NCBI RefSeq assembly: GCF_001613065.1
Contig: NZ_BDBQ01000009.1
Span: 62,001 to 126,000 of the forward strand
Origin: Nocardia miyunensis NBRC 108239
GTDB taxonomy: Bacteria > Actinomycetota > Actinomycetes > Mycobacteriales > Mycobacteriaceae
DNA length: 64,000 bases
Direction of reading: 5' to 3'
How positions within the stretch are numbered: the stretch's first letter is position 1; the number at the start of each line of letters is the position of its first letter. A program made the translations under genes and the position numbers. The notes under the pieces are model-generated. The model worked only from the letters and a program-made list of their open reading frames with translations, did not search any database and was not told where the DNA came from. Positions 8,165 to 16,787 of the stretch are shown piece after piece.

Positions 8165-9175
8165 TCACACCGGCACGCCGAGTCCGGCCGCCAGGACCGG
8201 CCAGGACCGCTTCAGCGCGTCCTGCCAGTACCCCCAGGAATGCGTACCCGACGGTTCGAAATCGAAGGTCGCGGGGATGCCGAGCTGCCCGAGGCGGGTC
8301 CGCAGATTGTGCGTGCACCAGTTCACCGCCGCCTCGATGACGCCGCCGATCACCATCTGATCGGCATAACCGGACACTCCCGGCAGCATGTGCGCACCGT
8401 CGTAGGTGTCGTATCTGCCCGGAATGCCCGATCCGCTCGAGATGAACAGCTTCAGTCCGCGCAACCCGGCGGCGTGCACGTACGGATCGTTGGCCGCCCA
8501 CATCGGATCGTCGTCGGGGCCGTACATGTTCACCGTGTCACCGCCGCCCCAGTCCTCGACCGCGAGCTTGACGAATTCCCGGCCGATCGGATCGCTGATC
8601 TGCGCACATCCGCTGTAGGCGGCCACCGCGCGGTACAGTCCCGGCTTCGCGATCGGCAGCTGCAGCACCGAGGTGCCCGAAGTGGACAGTCCCGCAACGG
8701 CATTCGCGCCCGTGGTGGGGAAGGTGGCCGCGATCAGCGGCGGCAGTTCCTCGGTGAGGAACGTCTTCCATTTGTACAGCCCGAGCTTCGGGTCGCGCGC
8801 ACGCCAGTCGGTGTAGTAGCTCCACCGGCCGCCGACCGGCTGCACGACGATCACCTGTTTACCCGACAGGAACCGCTGCACGTCGGTATTGCGCTGCCAG
8901 GTCGCCGAATCCTGCCCTCCCCCACCGCCGTTGAGCAGATACAGCACGCCCGCGGGCGCCTTCGGATCGGCCGGGCGCTGGACGTTCACCATGATGTTGG
9001 TGTTCATCGCCGCCGAATGCACGCGCAGCTGAACGGTATTCGCGTCCACTGGCCAGGTGCCCGTCACGGCCGAGCCGTCGGGGGCGTCGGCCACGCCGGG
9101 CGCTGCGGTCAGCACTGCGGCCACGACACTCACGACAGCCGGAATTACGCCGATACGCAACATATTTCGAATCAT
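8165..9175 (-). CDS. Secreted antigen 85-like mycolyltransferase/esterase
   Basis: 336 residues with a signal peptide (hydrophobic core 8-24, cleavage near GVADA at 30). The mature part follows antigen 85: VIVVQPVGGRWSYYTDW, YKWKTFLTEELP, the nucleophile motif GLSTSG with Ser164, NMYGPDDDPMWAANDP, and the C-terminal GTHSWGYW with the catalytic His. The family transfers mycolates between trehalose esters and the cell wall, or acts as an esterase. Ordinary family members have GLSM at the nucleophile; GLST here is a mild variation. It lies downstream of the lipase at 9297 on the same strand but a hairpin separates them. Confidence 0.85.
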   Translation of the reverse strand: MIRNMLRIGVIPAVVSVVAAVLTAAPGVADAPDGSAVTGTWPVDANTVQLRVHSAAMNTNIMVNVQRPADPKAPAGVLYLLNGGGGGQDSATWQRNTDVQRFLSGKQVIVVQPVGGRWSYYTDWRARDPKLGLYKWKTFLTEELPPLIAATFPTTGANAVAGLSTSGTSVLQLPIAKPGLYRAVAAYSGCAQISDPIGREFVKLAVEDWGGGDTVNMYGPDDDPMWAANDPYVHAAGLRGLKLFISSGSGIPGRYDTYDGAHMLPGVSGYADQMVIGGVIEAAVNWCTHNLRTRLGQLGIPATFDFEPSGTHSWGYWQDALKRSWPVLAAGLGVPV

Positions 9176-9193
9176 CGGAACTCTCTGTCACTG

Positions 9194-9213
9194 TTCCCGG
9201 CCCGTACCGGGAA
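9194..9213. promoter_or_regulatory. Inverted repeat before the antigen 85-like gene
   Basis: TTCCCGG (9194-9200) and CCGGGAA (9207-9213) form a 7-bp repeat with a 6-nt centre, 18 bp upstream of the start codon. It could be an operator or a leader hairpin. Confidence 0.4.
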
Positions 9214-9231
9214 AGCTGTGCGACACGTATA

Positions 9232-9270
9232 TGCCTGCCGGGCAGCGGAATTCGCTTCGCCCGGCAGGCA
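9232..9270 (-). terminator. Hairpin after lipase gene
   Basis: Perfect 12-bp stem TGCCTGCCGGGC (9232-9243) / GCCCGGCAGGCA (9259-9270), 15-nt loop, 26 bp past the lipase stop codon on the minus strand. A factor-independent terminator lacking a long T-tract is the likely role. Confidence 0.6.
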
Positions 9271-9296
9271 CACGCGTGATGAACGGATGGAACGAT

Positions 9297-10517
9297 CTAC
9301 AGCTTCCCGCCGCCGCCCAGGAGCCACGGGTTGAAGGTGCACTTCAGCGGCACGCTGGGATCGAGGGTGTTGAGGATGATCGACAGCACCCGCGGGGAGT
9401 ACATCATCGTCAGGTGATCGGACAGGTCCTGATCGCAGCCGTCCTGCAGGGTGATGTTGCGCACCGTCGCACCCGGGCCGGGTTGCAGGAACGTCAGGTT
9501 GTAGGGCGTGGTGACCTCGTCGTAGCGGGTGCCAACCACCGTGTAGTTCACCCCCGGCATGGTGTCGCCGCCGGCGTTGAGCTTGTTGGTGAAGTCCGAG
9601 CCGACGGTCTGCTCGATACCGGAGTGCCCGACGAAGATCTCGATCAGACCCAGCACATCGATGCCGAAGTTGTTGATGGCCCGGCCGAGTGCGCCGATAC
9701 CGTCCAGCGTGGTGCCGTGATTGGTTGCGCCGAAGGTCATCTCGTGATCGACCTTGGCCGCGCCGCCCTCGTACTTCAGGTACCACCGCGACATCGCCCC
9801 GCCCTGCGAGTGGCCGACGATGTTCACCTTCGGCGCACCGGTCGACGCGAGCACCCGATCGACGAAGGTCGCCAGCTGCTTGGCCGAGTCCGGGATGTTC
9901 TCGGTGCCGTTCGCGCCCGGCAGCACCGAACCCAGTCCGCCGCCGGCCAGCAGATTCGACTGACCGTAGTTGAACGTGTAGACGCAGTACCCGGCATTCT
10001 TTATCGGCTGACTGACGTACGCGAAGTTGTCGTAGGCGTTCTCCCACGTCCCGTGGACCAGCACCACCGGCTCGGGATGCTGCGCGGTCGGCTTGCAGCT
10101 CCAGTCGTTGGTCCCCGGCGGAGCCACGTTCGGGTGCAGCAGCGCATAACCGAACGCGGCCAGGAAGGCCGTGCTCGCCGGGCCGTAACCGACTGTGTCG
10201 GAGGATGTTCCGCCCTGCGAGCCCGAACTCGAGCCCGAACCGCCGTAGCAGTCGCCCGAGCCGTTGCCCGATCCCGCACCGCTGCCCGAGGTGCACGCCG
10301 AACCCGTACCGGCGCTGCCGGTGTCGACGATCGGCTTGGCGGCCTTGTTCTTCAGACCCTTGGCGATGAAGTCGGCGAGCGTTTGATCGGTCGGCTGCTG
10401 GACCGGCGCCGGTGCCGGGGCGGCGTTCGCCCCGACGCAGCCGAAGCCCACCGTCAGCAGTGTGACACCCATGAGGACCACAGCTCGCAACGACCGGGCA
10501 CGGGTAGTTCGTCTCAT
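9297..10517 (-). CDS. Secreted lipase with GHSQGG motif and Gly/Ser-rich linker
   Basis: 406 residues. The N-terminus (LRAVVLMGVTLLTVGFGCVGANA) is a signal peptide. Residues 66-106 are a low-complexity Gly/Ser linker. The alpha/beta-hydrolase part starts at PVVLVHGTWENAYDNFAYV (HG at 155-156), has the nucleophile elbow GHSQGG (Ser237), and ends with a CDQDLSDHLTMMYSP segment that holds a candidate catalytic His. This matches the EstA/class-2-like secreted triacylglycerol lipases of actinomycetes. The linker may let the enzyme span the cell wall; this is inference. Confidence 0.85.
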   Translation of the reverse strand: MRRTTRARSLRAVVLMGVTLLTVGFGCVGANAAPAPAPVQQPTDQTLADFIAKGLKNKAAKPIVDTGSAGTGSACTSGSGAGSGNGSGDCYGGSGSSSGSQGGTSSDTVGYGPASTAFLAAFGYALLHPNVAPPGTNDWSCKPTAQHPEPVVLVHGTWENAYDNFAYVSQPIKNAGYCVYTFNYGQSNLLAGGGLGSVLPGANGTENIPDSAKQLATFVDRVLASTGAPKVNIVGHSQGGAMSRWYLKYEGGAAKVDHEMTFGATNHGTTLDGIGALGRAINNFGIDVLGLIEIFVGHSGIEQTVGSDFTNKLNAGGDTMPGVNYTVVGTRYDEVTTPYNLTFLQPGPGATVRNITLQDGCDQDLSDHLTMMYSPRVLSIILNTLDPSVPLKCTFNPWLLGGGGKL

Positions 10518-10551
10518 TCCAAACCTTCCTGCAGAACCACGACGTTCTCGG

Positions 10552-10587
10552 TTTCGTTGCCCGGAAAGCGATATCCGGGCAACGAAA
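10552..10587. terminator. 14-bp perfect inverted repeat
   Basis: TTTCGTTGCCCGGA (10552-10565) and TCCGGGCAACGAAA (10574-10587) pair perfectly around an 8-nt loop. On the minus strand it lies downstream of the esterase ending at 10751 and 35 bp upstream of the lipase start, so it may terminate the first or act as an operator for the second. Confidence 0.5.
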
Positions 10588-10750
10588 CTGCGCTCACGCT
10601 AGGGTCTGTGAACAGGGGTTCGATATGGTCCGACCAGGGCTCTTCGAAATCTCACTAGCGCACTCGACGGTGCCGGTGAGAGTGCACAACGGCCGCGCCC
10701 ATCACGGAATTATCACGGACAGTCGATGTGCGGCAGCGAATCCGGCCTTT

Positions 10751-11794
10751 TCAGCGCGCCTGGACGTCGAGCTTGCTGGCCTTACCGTGGAATGCCTTCG
10801 CAATGGCATTCCACGCCGCCGGGAGCTCGTCGGCGAAGGACGCCCACGCGTGCGTTCCGGTCGGCTTGTACTCGACCGTCACCGGAATACGCAGCTGTAC
10901 AAGACGTTCCGCGAATCGCTGCGTGCACGCCAGCGCACCGGCCTCGAGTACGGCGCCGCCGCCGGACTGTTGCAGCGCACCGGCCACATTCGGGGCGTCG
11001 GCGATGGTTTCGAGATCGGGCAGACCGGGCACGCCGGTCGCGGCCGAGAGATAGATCGCGGTGCCGCGCAATGTCGCGGCGCCGATGAAGCTGTCGTGCG
11101 CGAGCCACGCCGGGGAATTCGGTGGCCCCCACAGATTTTCCGGATTGCCGCCGCGCGAGGCCACGGTGATGCGGGTGACCGCCTCGCCGACATCGTCCGC
11201 GGTGGAATAACATCCGCTGATCCCGGCCACGGCGCGGAAGAAACCCGGATGCCGCTGCGCGAGCATCATCGCTCCCTGCGCACCCATCGATACGCCCGCG
11301 ACCGCGCGACGGCCGTCGGAGTGCAGATAGGACTCGACGATCGGCGGCAACTCGTCGATCAGGAAGGTCTCCCACCGGTTCAGGCCCAGGGTGCGGTCGT
11401 AATGCTCCCAGTTGCTGTACATACTGCCGACGCCGTCACCGGTCAGCACCACATCCACCGGTTTGTCCGCGAAGAATTCGGCCGCATGGCCTTTGGTCAG
11501 CCAGTCGGAGGTCGGCGAGCCGTCCACGCCGTCCAGCAGATACAGCGCCGGACGCGGTCCCGGGCCCGCGCCGTGCAGTACGTCGACCGGGATCACCCGG
11601 CGCATCGATGCCGAGCGCACATAGAGGCGCTCCCAGTGCGGCCCGCGAGTCTCGGTGCGCACCAGGCTCGATCGGCTCGAGGCCGCACCCAGGGCGGGCG
11701 GACCTGTCGGAACCGGCGCCGCGCAGACGGGCGCGGCGAGAATCGCGGTGGCCGCCAACACCGCCACCGCGCCGAGGGATGCGCGAAGGGTCAT
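10751..11794 (-). CDS. Secreted antigen 85-like esterase
   Basis: 347 residues. The signal peptide covers MTLRASLGAVAVLAATAILA with likely cleavage after CAA (about residue 26). Antigen 85 features are MYSNWEHYDRTLGLNRWETF, the nucleophile GVSMG (Ser169), NPENLWGPPNSPAWLAHDS and the C-terminal TGTHAWASF with the His. I start at ATG 11792-11794, where the signal peptide begins; the open frame upstream is basic and unconvincing. Related to the gene at 8165 but clearly diverged, with a GxSxG rather than GxSxS elbow, so esterase rather than mycolyltransferase activity is possible. Confidence 0.82.
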   Translation of the reverse strand: MTLRASLGAVAVLAATAILAAPVCAAPVPTGPPALGAASSRSSLVRTETRGPHWERLYVRSASMRRVIPVDVLHGAGPGPRPALYLLDGVDGSPTSDWLTKGHAAEFFADKPVDVVLTGDGVGSMYSNWEHYDRTLGLNRWETFLIDELPPIVESYLHSDGRRAVAGVSMGAQGAMMLAQRHPGFFRAVAGISGCYSTADDVGEAVTRITVASRGGNPENLWGPPNSPAWLAHDSFIGAATLRGTAIYLSAATGVPGLPDLETIADAPNVAGALQQSGGGAVLEAGALACTQRFAERLVQLRIPVTVEYKPTGTHAWASFADELPAAWNAIAKAFHGKASKLDVQAR

Positions 11795-12358
11795 AACTCG
11801 CCGGAACCGGCGCCGCGCGCGAGCCCGCGCGAATGATCCCGAACGGGCCTGGCGGTGCTCACACGTACTCCTTCGAACAAGGCAAAGCATCCTCGGCGGT
11901 CACAGGGGAATGACCGGCGCGGAGCCCGCCGGACGCTGGGGTGAGGGTTACGTCCGGCGGGTCGAATCCACACGTACATGTACCAGGTGGCGGGAGGGGT
12001 TGGAAGTCCAGTTGCCTTGGTCGGAGGTACGTTTGCCGGATGGGGGGTTTCGGGGCACCATCCGGCGGTGGTCGGTGTGACAACCGGACCTGGGCCCTCC
12101 TTCCTGTTCCGGGTACGGCGCCGCCACCTTTTCGCGGCGCCGACCGCGCAAACACCGGCGCCGCATGCAGATCACGATACGGCTACGGAACCCGTGCGGC
12201 GATGGGACGACGGTGTTCCGATGACAATTCATGAATCATCCGCAGGCCCCCTAGGGGCGACACACAAGTGCCCGTCGGGAAGCGTTTCCGGCCGAATTCG
12301 CCTCGAATTCCCGGACGCCACATTGCGATCGCCCGAATCCGGCCGGACAGCGCGCACC
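11795..12358. other. 564-bp intergenic region with hairpins
   Basis: No gene is supported on either strand. Two hairpins stand out: an 11-bp stem CCCGCCGGACG (11925-11935) / CGTCCGGCGGG (11951-11961), and a 9-bp stem CGGCGCCGC (12116-12124) / GCGGCGCCG (12134-12142). The second lies 217 bp past the LIP lipase stop and could end that transcript; the first lies 131 bp upstream of the esterase start. Confidence 0.5.
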
Positions 12359-13759
12359 TCAGCACTCGTCGGGAGCCGGAATCCCTTGCAGCCGTTGGTC
12401 TACCCAGGCCGCGGCTTCGGGATATCCGAGCGCGTCGGCGATCAGGTGCTCGCCCAGGACATTCCGGTACACCGCCCGCGCCCCGAGCGCGCACTGCTGC
12501 GCGTAGTAGTCGCGAGCTCCCCGCGCCGGGATCCAGAACTCCTGCGCACCCTGGTAGACATACAGCGGCACAGGCGATCTCATCCCGCTCATCACGGTGA
12601 CCGCGTAGATCCGGTCGGCCAGCGGGCTGTGCAGCGCGTCGGGGACCTTCGCGGCCAGGTCGGCGGGCAGCATCAGCACGCCGATCGGGGCGAACACACT
12701 GTCGCAGGTGTCCTTCAACGGTGAGATCGCCGCCCAGCGCGCCAGATTGTTCATCATGCCCAGGATTTCCGGACGTTCCCTGGCCACGCCGAACGTCGCG
12801 GCCAGGAAGATGCCCGAGGCCAGATTCGCGTTCATACTGCTTGCCAGCATCCGGTAGTCGACGGGTACGCCGCCCAGCGCCGCGCCGACGATCACCGTCG
12901 TCAATTCCGGTGCGTAGGAACCGATCAGCGCGACCGCGCCGCGCGTGGCGATGGCCCCTCCCGAGTAACCGTGCATGGCGAAACGACTGGCGCCGAATTC
13001 CTCCGGGCGAAGATTGCGGACCGCGCGAATCGAATCGAGTACCGCGTGTCCGGCGACATAGGGTTCGGCATACGCCATCCGCGGTCCCTCGTGATCGGGA
13101 ATCAGCACCGCGTAGCCGCGCAGCACCGCCAGCTGGGTCGTCGGCGGGAGGTCGTCGCCGAGGTTGGTGTGCGCGTTGAAGCCGTGAGCCAGGGTGTAAC
13201 CCGGGGTGCAGGCACGTCCGAGCGCATCGATCGCCAGGTTGTTCACCACCACCGGCCGCTCCCCCGGACTCACCCAGTTCGCTGCCGGGATCACCAGGGT
13301 GGCCGTGGCGAAGGAGGCACCGCCGTAGGCGTCGGTGGTCCGGAACTTCAGCAGCAGCACCTGCCGGACCGGAACCACCAGCACCGGGGCCGCCGTCGCG
13401 GTCACATCGCGGACGGCGATGATCGCGCCGGGCACTTCGGCGGCCAGGTCAGGGGGCCACTGGTCGAATATCGGATCGCCGACGGCCGACGGCATCACCG
13501 CCTGCTGTAGTCGCGCCAGATCCGCCGAGGCCCCCGGCGAGGCCGCGATCGGATCCGCCGGCGACACGATCGGCGGCGCGGGCACCACCGCGTCGATCCA
13601 TCGCTGCACCGCGCCTATGTCGATGCCGGGCAGCGCCGGAATCGCCGGGAGCGCGGGCGGATTCGGCGGACCGGCGGGTATCGGCCCGGCATCTGCGAAG
13701 CCGGTGGCCGAGCCGCAGACCAATGCGATCACGATGAGCAGGACACGCCAAGTACGCAT
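12359..13759 (-). CDS. Secreted LIP-family lipase
   Basis: 466 residues with a signal peptide (MRTWRVLLIVIALVCGSATG, cleavage near ADA at 24), then a Pro-rich stretch (residues 25-46). The LIP (secretory lipase) fold shows in the nucleophile motif GYSGG (Ser266), the PDHEGPRMAYAEP oxyanion-side segment and the C-terminal GEHLIAD His. The start ATG 13757-13759 has GGGGG upstream and begins the signal peptide; the earlier in-frame ATG adds 78 residues of unstructured sequence. Probably hydrolyses acylglycerols outside the cell. Fourth member of a secreted esterase cluster. Confidence 0.85.
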   Translation of the reverse strand: MRTWRVLLIVIALVCGSATGFADAGPIPAGPPNPPALPAIPALPGIDIGAVQRWIDAVVPAPPIVSPADPIAASPGASADLARLQQAVMPSAVGDPIFDQWPPDLAAEVPGAIIAVRDVTATAAPVLVVPVRQVLLLKFRTTDAYGGASFATATLVIPAANWVSPGERPVVVNNLAIDALGRACTPGYTLAHGFNAHTNLGDDLPPTTQLAVLRGYAVLIPDHEGPRMAYAEPYVAGHAVLDSIRAVRNLRPEEFGASRFAMHGYSGGAIATRGAVALIGSYAPELTTVIVGAALGGVPVDYRMLASSMNANLASGIFLAATFGVARERPEILGMMNNLARWAAISPLKDTCDSVFAPIGVLMLPADLAAKVPDALHSPLADRIYAVTVMSGMRSPVPLYVYQGAQEFWIPARGARDYYAQQCALGARAVYRNVLGEHLIADALGYPEAAAWVDQRLQGIPAPDEC

Positions 13760-14226
13760 CACGCACCCCCAGGACGAATTCACCCCGGCGCTTCCAACCG
13801 GCGGACCCATCCCCGAATATGGGCTCACCGCACCGAGTCGTTCGAGCGTACTGCGGGAGAATGCCCTGCCACCTCGTCGTTCTCCGATCGTATGCACGGT
13901 GAGGCCGGTTCGATATCGGTTCGCAGGCGCCCCAATCACAAGCAAGACACCGGATCGCAGCCGCATCGGCGCGATCCCGCCGGAATTCGGCACACCAACA
14001 GCAAATCTTTCGACGCCGACCGACCGGTCGCTATTCCGGCGTTACCGAAATTTTCGACTTCGCCGCACTAACAAACCCTTCACCTGCGGCGATAAATTTC
14101 GGAGAGCAATCGGATCGGTCGTTCCGCGCCCCGGCGCGCGAACGTATGTGCATCCGATTGTGCATCAGTAATTACGGATTCGGAGTTGGCTTGCCTGAGT
14201 GGCGAATTGGCGGTAGATCTTCGAGA
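13760..14226. other. Intergenic region between divergent genes
   Basis: 467 bp with no supported gene. The stretch 13990-14110 is noticeably less GC-rich than its neighbours and probably holds the promoters of the LIP lipase (minus) and the kinase-like gene (plus). I see no clear palindrome. Confidence 0.45.
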
Positions 14227-15057
14227 GTGACAGTCGATAGCGCGCAGACCTCACCGCTGCGGCACAGCTGGGAGCAGATACCCGAGACCGCGCGGACCGC
14301 GGTCGAGGCGCTGACCGGTCCGATCCTTCGGACGGATCCGGTCAACGCGGGATTCAGCAGCCATCTCGCCACCGTGATCGAGACCGCGCGGGAACGCACG
14401 TTCGTCAAGGGCATTCCACTGGCCGATCCGGAGGTGTGGTCACAGCGCCGCGAGGCGAACCTGTGGTCCTACGTGTCTCCGATCGGCCCGCCGGTGCGCT
14501 GGCACATTACCGCCGGCGGCTGGGATCTACTCGGATTCCATTACATCCCAGGACATTTCGCGGATTACCGGATCGACGCGGACCTCGCGGCCACGGCCCG
14601 GACCATGACCGAACTCGCCCGATTACCCTGCCCGCCCGACCTCGAGATCAACGACGCGGTCCAGCGATGGGGCCGCTACGCACCCGACCCGAGCGAGCGC
14701 GCCCTGTTCGCCGGATCGACGCTGCTGCATACCGATTGGAACTATTCCAACGTCATCATCGGCGAGAACGACATCGCCCGGCTGGTCGACTGGCCATGGG
14801 CGACCCGCGGTGCCGCCTGGATCGATCCGGCGTGCTGGATCGTCTGGCTCGTTCTGGCCGGGCACGAACCTGCCGAGGCCGAACTGTGGGCCGCGCGAAC
14901 CACCGCCTGGCACACCGCGACCCGGCATCAGCTGTGGGCGTTCTCCGCGGCACTCGCGGGAGAGTGGGAGGCCACCGCACGCCGTCGCCCGAACATCTGG
15001 ACCCACGGCCTGCGCGACGCGGCGCGCCGCTGGGCCGACCACCGCGCCATGTCCTGA
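14227..15057 (+). CDS. Aminoglycoside phosphotransferase-like kinase family protein
   Basis: About 276 residues. The Brenner-type motif LLHTDWNYSNVII supplies the catalytic Asp and metal-binding Asn, and LVDWPWATRG supplies the metal Asp, as in APH/choline-kinase-like proteins. The N-lobe is shorter than in true resistance enzymes, and homologues of this type are common actinomycete proteins without known resistance roles. The start is uncertain: GTG 14227 (VTVDSAQTSPLRHSW) is chosen since the conserved region starts soon after; no strong ribosome site is visible. It converges with the thioesterase-like gene, 4 bp away. Confidence 0.7.
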   Translation: MTVDSAQTSPLRHSWEQIPETARTAVEALTGPILRTDPVNAGFSSHLATVIETARERTFVKGIPLADPEVWSQRREANLWSYVSPIGPPVRWHITAGGWDLLGFHYIPGHFADYRIDADLAATARTMTELARLPCPPDLEINDAVQRWGRYAPDPSERALFAGSTLLHTDWNYSNVIIGENDIARLVDWPWATRGAAWIDPACWIVWLVLAGHEPAEAELWAARTTAWHTATRHQLWAFSAALAGEWEATARRRPNIWTHGLRDAARRWADHRAMS

Positions 15058-15061
15058 TGCC

Positions 15062-15907
15062 CTAGCCCACACCGCCGCTCGCCCGACCGGCGATCACACC
15101 GTCCAGGTGATTCGCGGTGATCTGCCGCGCGGCATTGGCGACCGCCGTGATCATGCACGTGCCGAACGCGCCGTGCCGGTCGAACAGGGTGGCGCTGCCG
15201 ACCGCGATACCGCGCTCGCTCAGATGGTTGTCGGCCTCGAGCCCGATATCCTCGCCGATCGGCATGCGCGAGAGCGCCATCGTCAGATCGGTGTTGATGA
15301 AACCCACCCCGGCGTCGGACCAGTTGGTCACCATACTCGTCTGCTCACCGGCCATCGCGGCGCGCACGAACGGCGAGAGCGCCTCACCCGCCACCACCCG
15401 GACCGGGTTCTGCCAGCTGCGTTTGCGGCTGGCGTCCTCGTGCTCGGACGGTACCCGGGACCACTCGCCCGAGGCATCGCTGCGCCACAGCGGCGCATCG
15501 GGACCGTGCGAGAGCGGCGCGACGTCCAGCGACGGCGGCACCGGCTGCTGTTCGCGCCTCCAGATCACCCCGGGCGGCTGCTGCGAGGGCTGCAGGAAGA
15601 CCACCGATGCCCGTGCCGCGGGCGTTCCGTCCGCCAGCACCGTCGCATCGGCCAGCCGGATGCGGCGTCCGTCCCGCACCCGCTGCGTCGCCACCGTCAG
15701 CTCTCGCATGGGCGCGGGTTTGAACATGTCGACGGTCAACCGCACCGGAACGAAACCGTCCGTACCATGCGCACGTTCGAGCTCGCGCGCCAGCAGCCCG
15801 CACAGCGCCGGCCCCACGACCTGCTCGGACGACCACTGGCTCGCCGCAATCGGACGCGGTGCGAATCGGTCGCCTACCGTGTCGAAGTAGCCGTACATAT
15901 CGCTCAT
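15062..15907 (-). CDS. Acyl-CoA thioesterase-like (double hot-dog) protein
   Basis: 281 residues without signal or membrane segment. Features such as QWSSEQVVGPALCGLLARELE, VPVRLTVDMFKPAPM and the second-half TSMVTNWSDAGVGFINTDLTMALSRMP match actinobacterial TesB-like acyl-CoA thioesterase domain proteins, which have two fused hot-dog folds. The likely role is hydrolysis of an acyl-CoA in the cytosol. ATG 15905-15907 or the Met three codons on could start it. Substrate not predictable. Confidence 0.72.
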   Translation of the reverse strand: MSDMYGYFDTVGDRFAPRPIAASQWSSEQVVGPALCGLLARELERAHGTDGFVPVRLTVDMFKPAPMRELTVATQRVRDGRRIRLADATVLADGTPAARASVVFLQPSQQPPGVIWRREQQPVPPSLDVAPLSHGPDAPLWRSDASGEWSRVPSEHEDASRKRSWQNPVRVVAGEALSPFVRAAMAGEQTSMVTNWSDAGVGFINTDLTMALSRMPIGEDIGLEADNHLSERGIAVGSATLFDRHGAFGTCMITAVANAARQITANHLDGVIAGRASGGVG

Positions 15908-16339
15908 GACGCCACGTCCTGCCCGTTCTCCCGGTCACCGCGTAACCGATCTTGCTTCTCAGCCAGATATAGCACGCATATGAAACGGGTTCTCATCACA
16001 CCCTCGGGAGGGCGCGGAACACACATGTACCGCCCGGCTCCGAGATTGGCGGCGAGACGATTTCGCAGCAGTTTTGAACTGGCGTTCAGATAGCAACACG
16101 ACAATCCCGTACCTGCGGCCCCGCACGACATCGACGCCACCGAACAGCAATCCAACAGCACCCGAAACGCGCAGTGCGACTGCACAATCGATGTTGCAGA
16201 TGTACTTGCATCTGCTCGCTACACGGTCCTAGACTCGAACCGCAAGGCAGTACAGGGGACTACCAGACAGCCGTAGGGTGAATCAGGAACCAATTCCAGG
16301 TCACCGGCGCACCCGCGGCGTGGCGTCAGGGGCGTTCGA
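15908..16339. other. Intergenic region carrying a regulated promoter
   Basis: 432 bp with no supported gene. Its left 290 bp show no recognisable feature; its right part holds the GCANNTG-box promoter at 16196-16235 and the approximately 98-nt leader of the small gene at 16340. Confidence 0.5.
16196..16235 (+). promoter_or_regulatory. Promoter P1 overlapped by GCANNTG operator
   Basis: GCAGATGTACTTGCATCTGC (16196-16215) is an inverted repeat (7-bp arms) and also two GCANNTG boxes spaced 12 bp. It covers a -35 TTGCAT (16206-16211); the -10 TAGACT (16230-16235) follows after 18 nt. The same arrangement recurs at 18294-18333. Confidence 0.75.
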
Positions 16340-16591
16340 ATGAACCAGCCATTGGACCTCGGCCGACTCGGAATCATTGATAGAAACCGGACCGAGCGCA
16401 ATGTTTATTCGCGGGAGACCGCAACGCGTTTCGTAATCGACGCGGTCGAGTCCACCGGCGCGGCTACACGTGACGATTTCGATGTCGACCGGATCGTCAG
16501 TACCGCGCATGCGATGGTGAACGATTGGAATTTCACGTCGTTGCAGCCAGAGGCGTTCTGGCGCATCGCATCCAGCTGTATCAAGCAGTAA
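16340..16591 (+). CDS. Small orphan protein, 83 aa, unknown function
   Basis: Begins MNQPLDLGRLGIIDRNRTER, soluble, acidic in the middle (TRDDFDVDRIVSTAHAMV), no motif I recognise. ATG 16340 has AGGGG 7 nt upstream (16328-16332), and a regulated promoter lies about 105 bp upstream. The gene shares its promoter/operator design with the 65-aa gene at 18430, and the XRE/DUF397 genes lie between them. It is followed by a 13-bp-stem hairpin. It may be a target of the local XRE regulator; the function is unknown. Confidence 0.65.
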   Translation: MNQPLDLGRLGIIDRNRTERNVYSRETATRFVIDAVESTGAATRDDFDVDRIVSTAHAMVNDWNFTSLQPEAFWRIASSCIKQ

Positions 16592-16612
16592 TACATATAA
16601 ATAACGGAGTCC

Positions 16613-16665
16613 ACAGCCGACGACGGGGCCGCCGCGCGATAGCCGACGGCCTCGTCGTCGGCTGT
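16613..16665 (+). terminator. Hairpin after the 83-aa gene
   Basis: ACAGCCGACGACG (16613-16625) pairs perfectly with CGTCGTCGGCTGT (16653-16665) around a 27-nt loop, 21 bp past the stop codon. No T-tract. Confidence 0.6.
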
Positions 16666-16720
16666 CTCCAGGTCATCTGGGCTCTGTGCGTCATCCGGGC
16701 GGACTCGGCTGCGCGCCAGC

Positions 16721-16747
16721 GCATTTCGGGCGTGATGCCCGAAATGC
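16721..16747 (-). terminator. Terminator hairpin of the XRE gene
   Basis: GCATTTCGGGC (16721-16731), loop GTGAT, GCCCGAAATGC (16737-16747): a perfect 11-bp stem 30 bp past the XRE stop codon on the minus strand. It may also serve the plus-strand transcript. Confidence 0.65.
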
Positions 16748-16756
16748 TCAGTCGAA

Positions 16757-16787
16757 TCCGGCTATTTCAGCGTCCGGCTATTTCAGC
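16757..16787. repeat. Tandem 15-bp duplication over the XRE stop codon
   Basis: TCCGGCTATTTCAGC occurs at 16757-16771 and 16773-16787 (16-bp period). The second copy contains the last codons and TAG stop of the XRE gene, so the first is a duplicated tail outside the gene. Confidence 0.8.

Noticed and set aside
7151..9334. Long plus-strand open frame of 727 codons
   Set aside because: It lies opposite the ABC1 kinase and antigen 85-like genes; the text is Arg/His/Gly-rich without any domain, typical antisense shadow in high-GC DNA.
9057..10658. Plus-strand open frame of 533 codons
   Set aside because: Antisense to the lipase gene, no domain.
11941..12234. Small open frames in the 564-bp gap
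   Set aside because: No ribosome site, no conservation signal, Arg/Pro-rich translation.
14227..15057. Acquired aminoglycoside resistance gene
   Set aside because: Only the catalytic motifs are shared; the protein is a common chromosomal kinase-like type without resistance evidence.
15904..16185. Minus-strand open frame before the thioesterase-like gene
   Set aside because: Overlaps the start of that gene and its Cys/Arg-rich text looks random.
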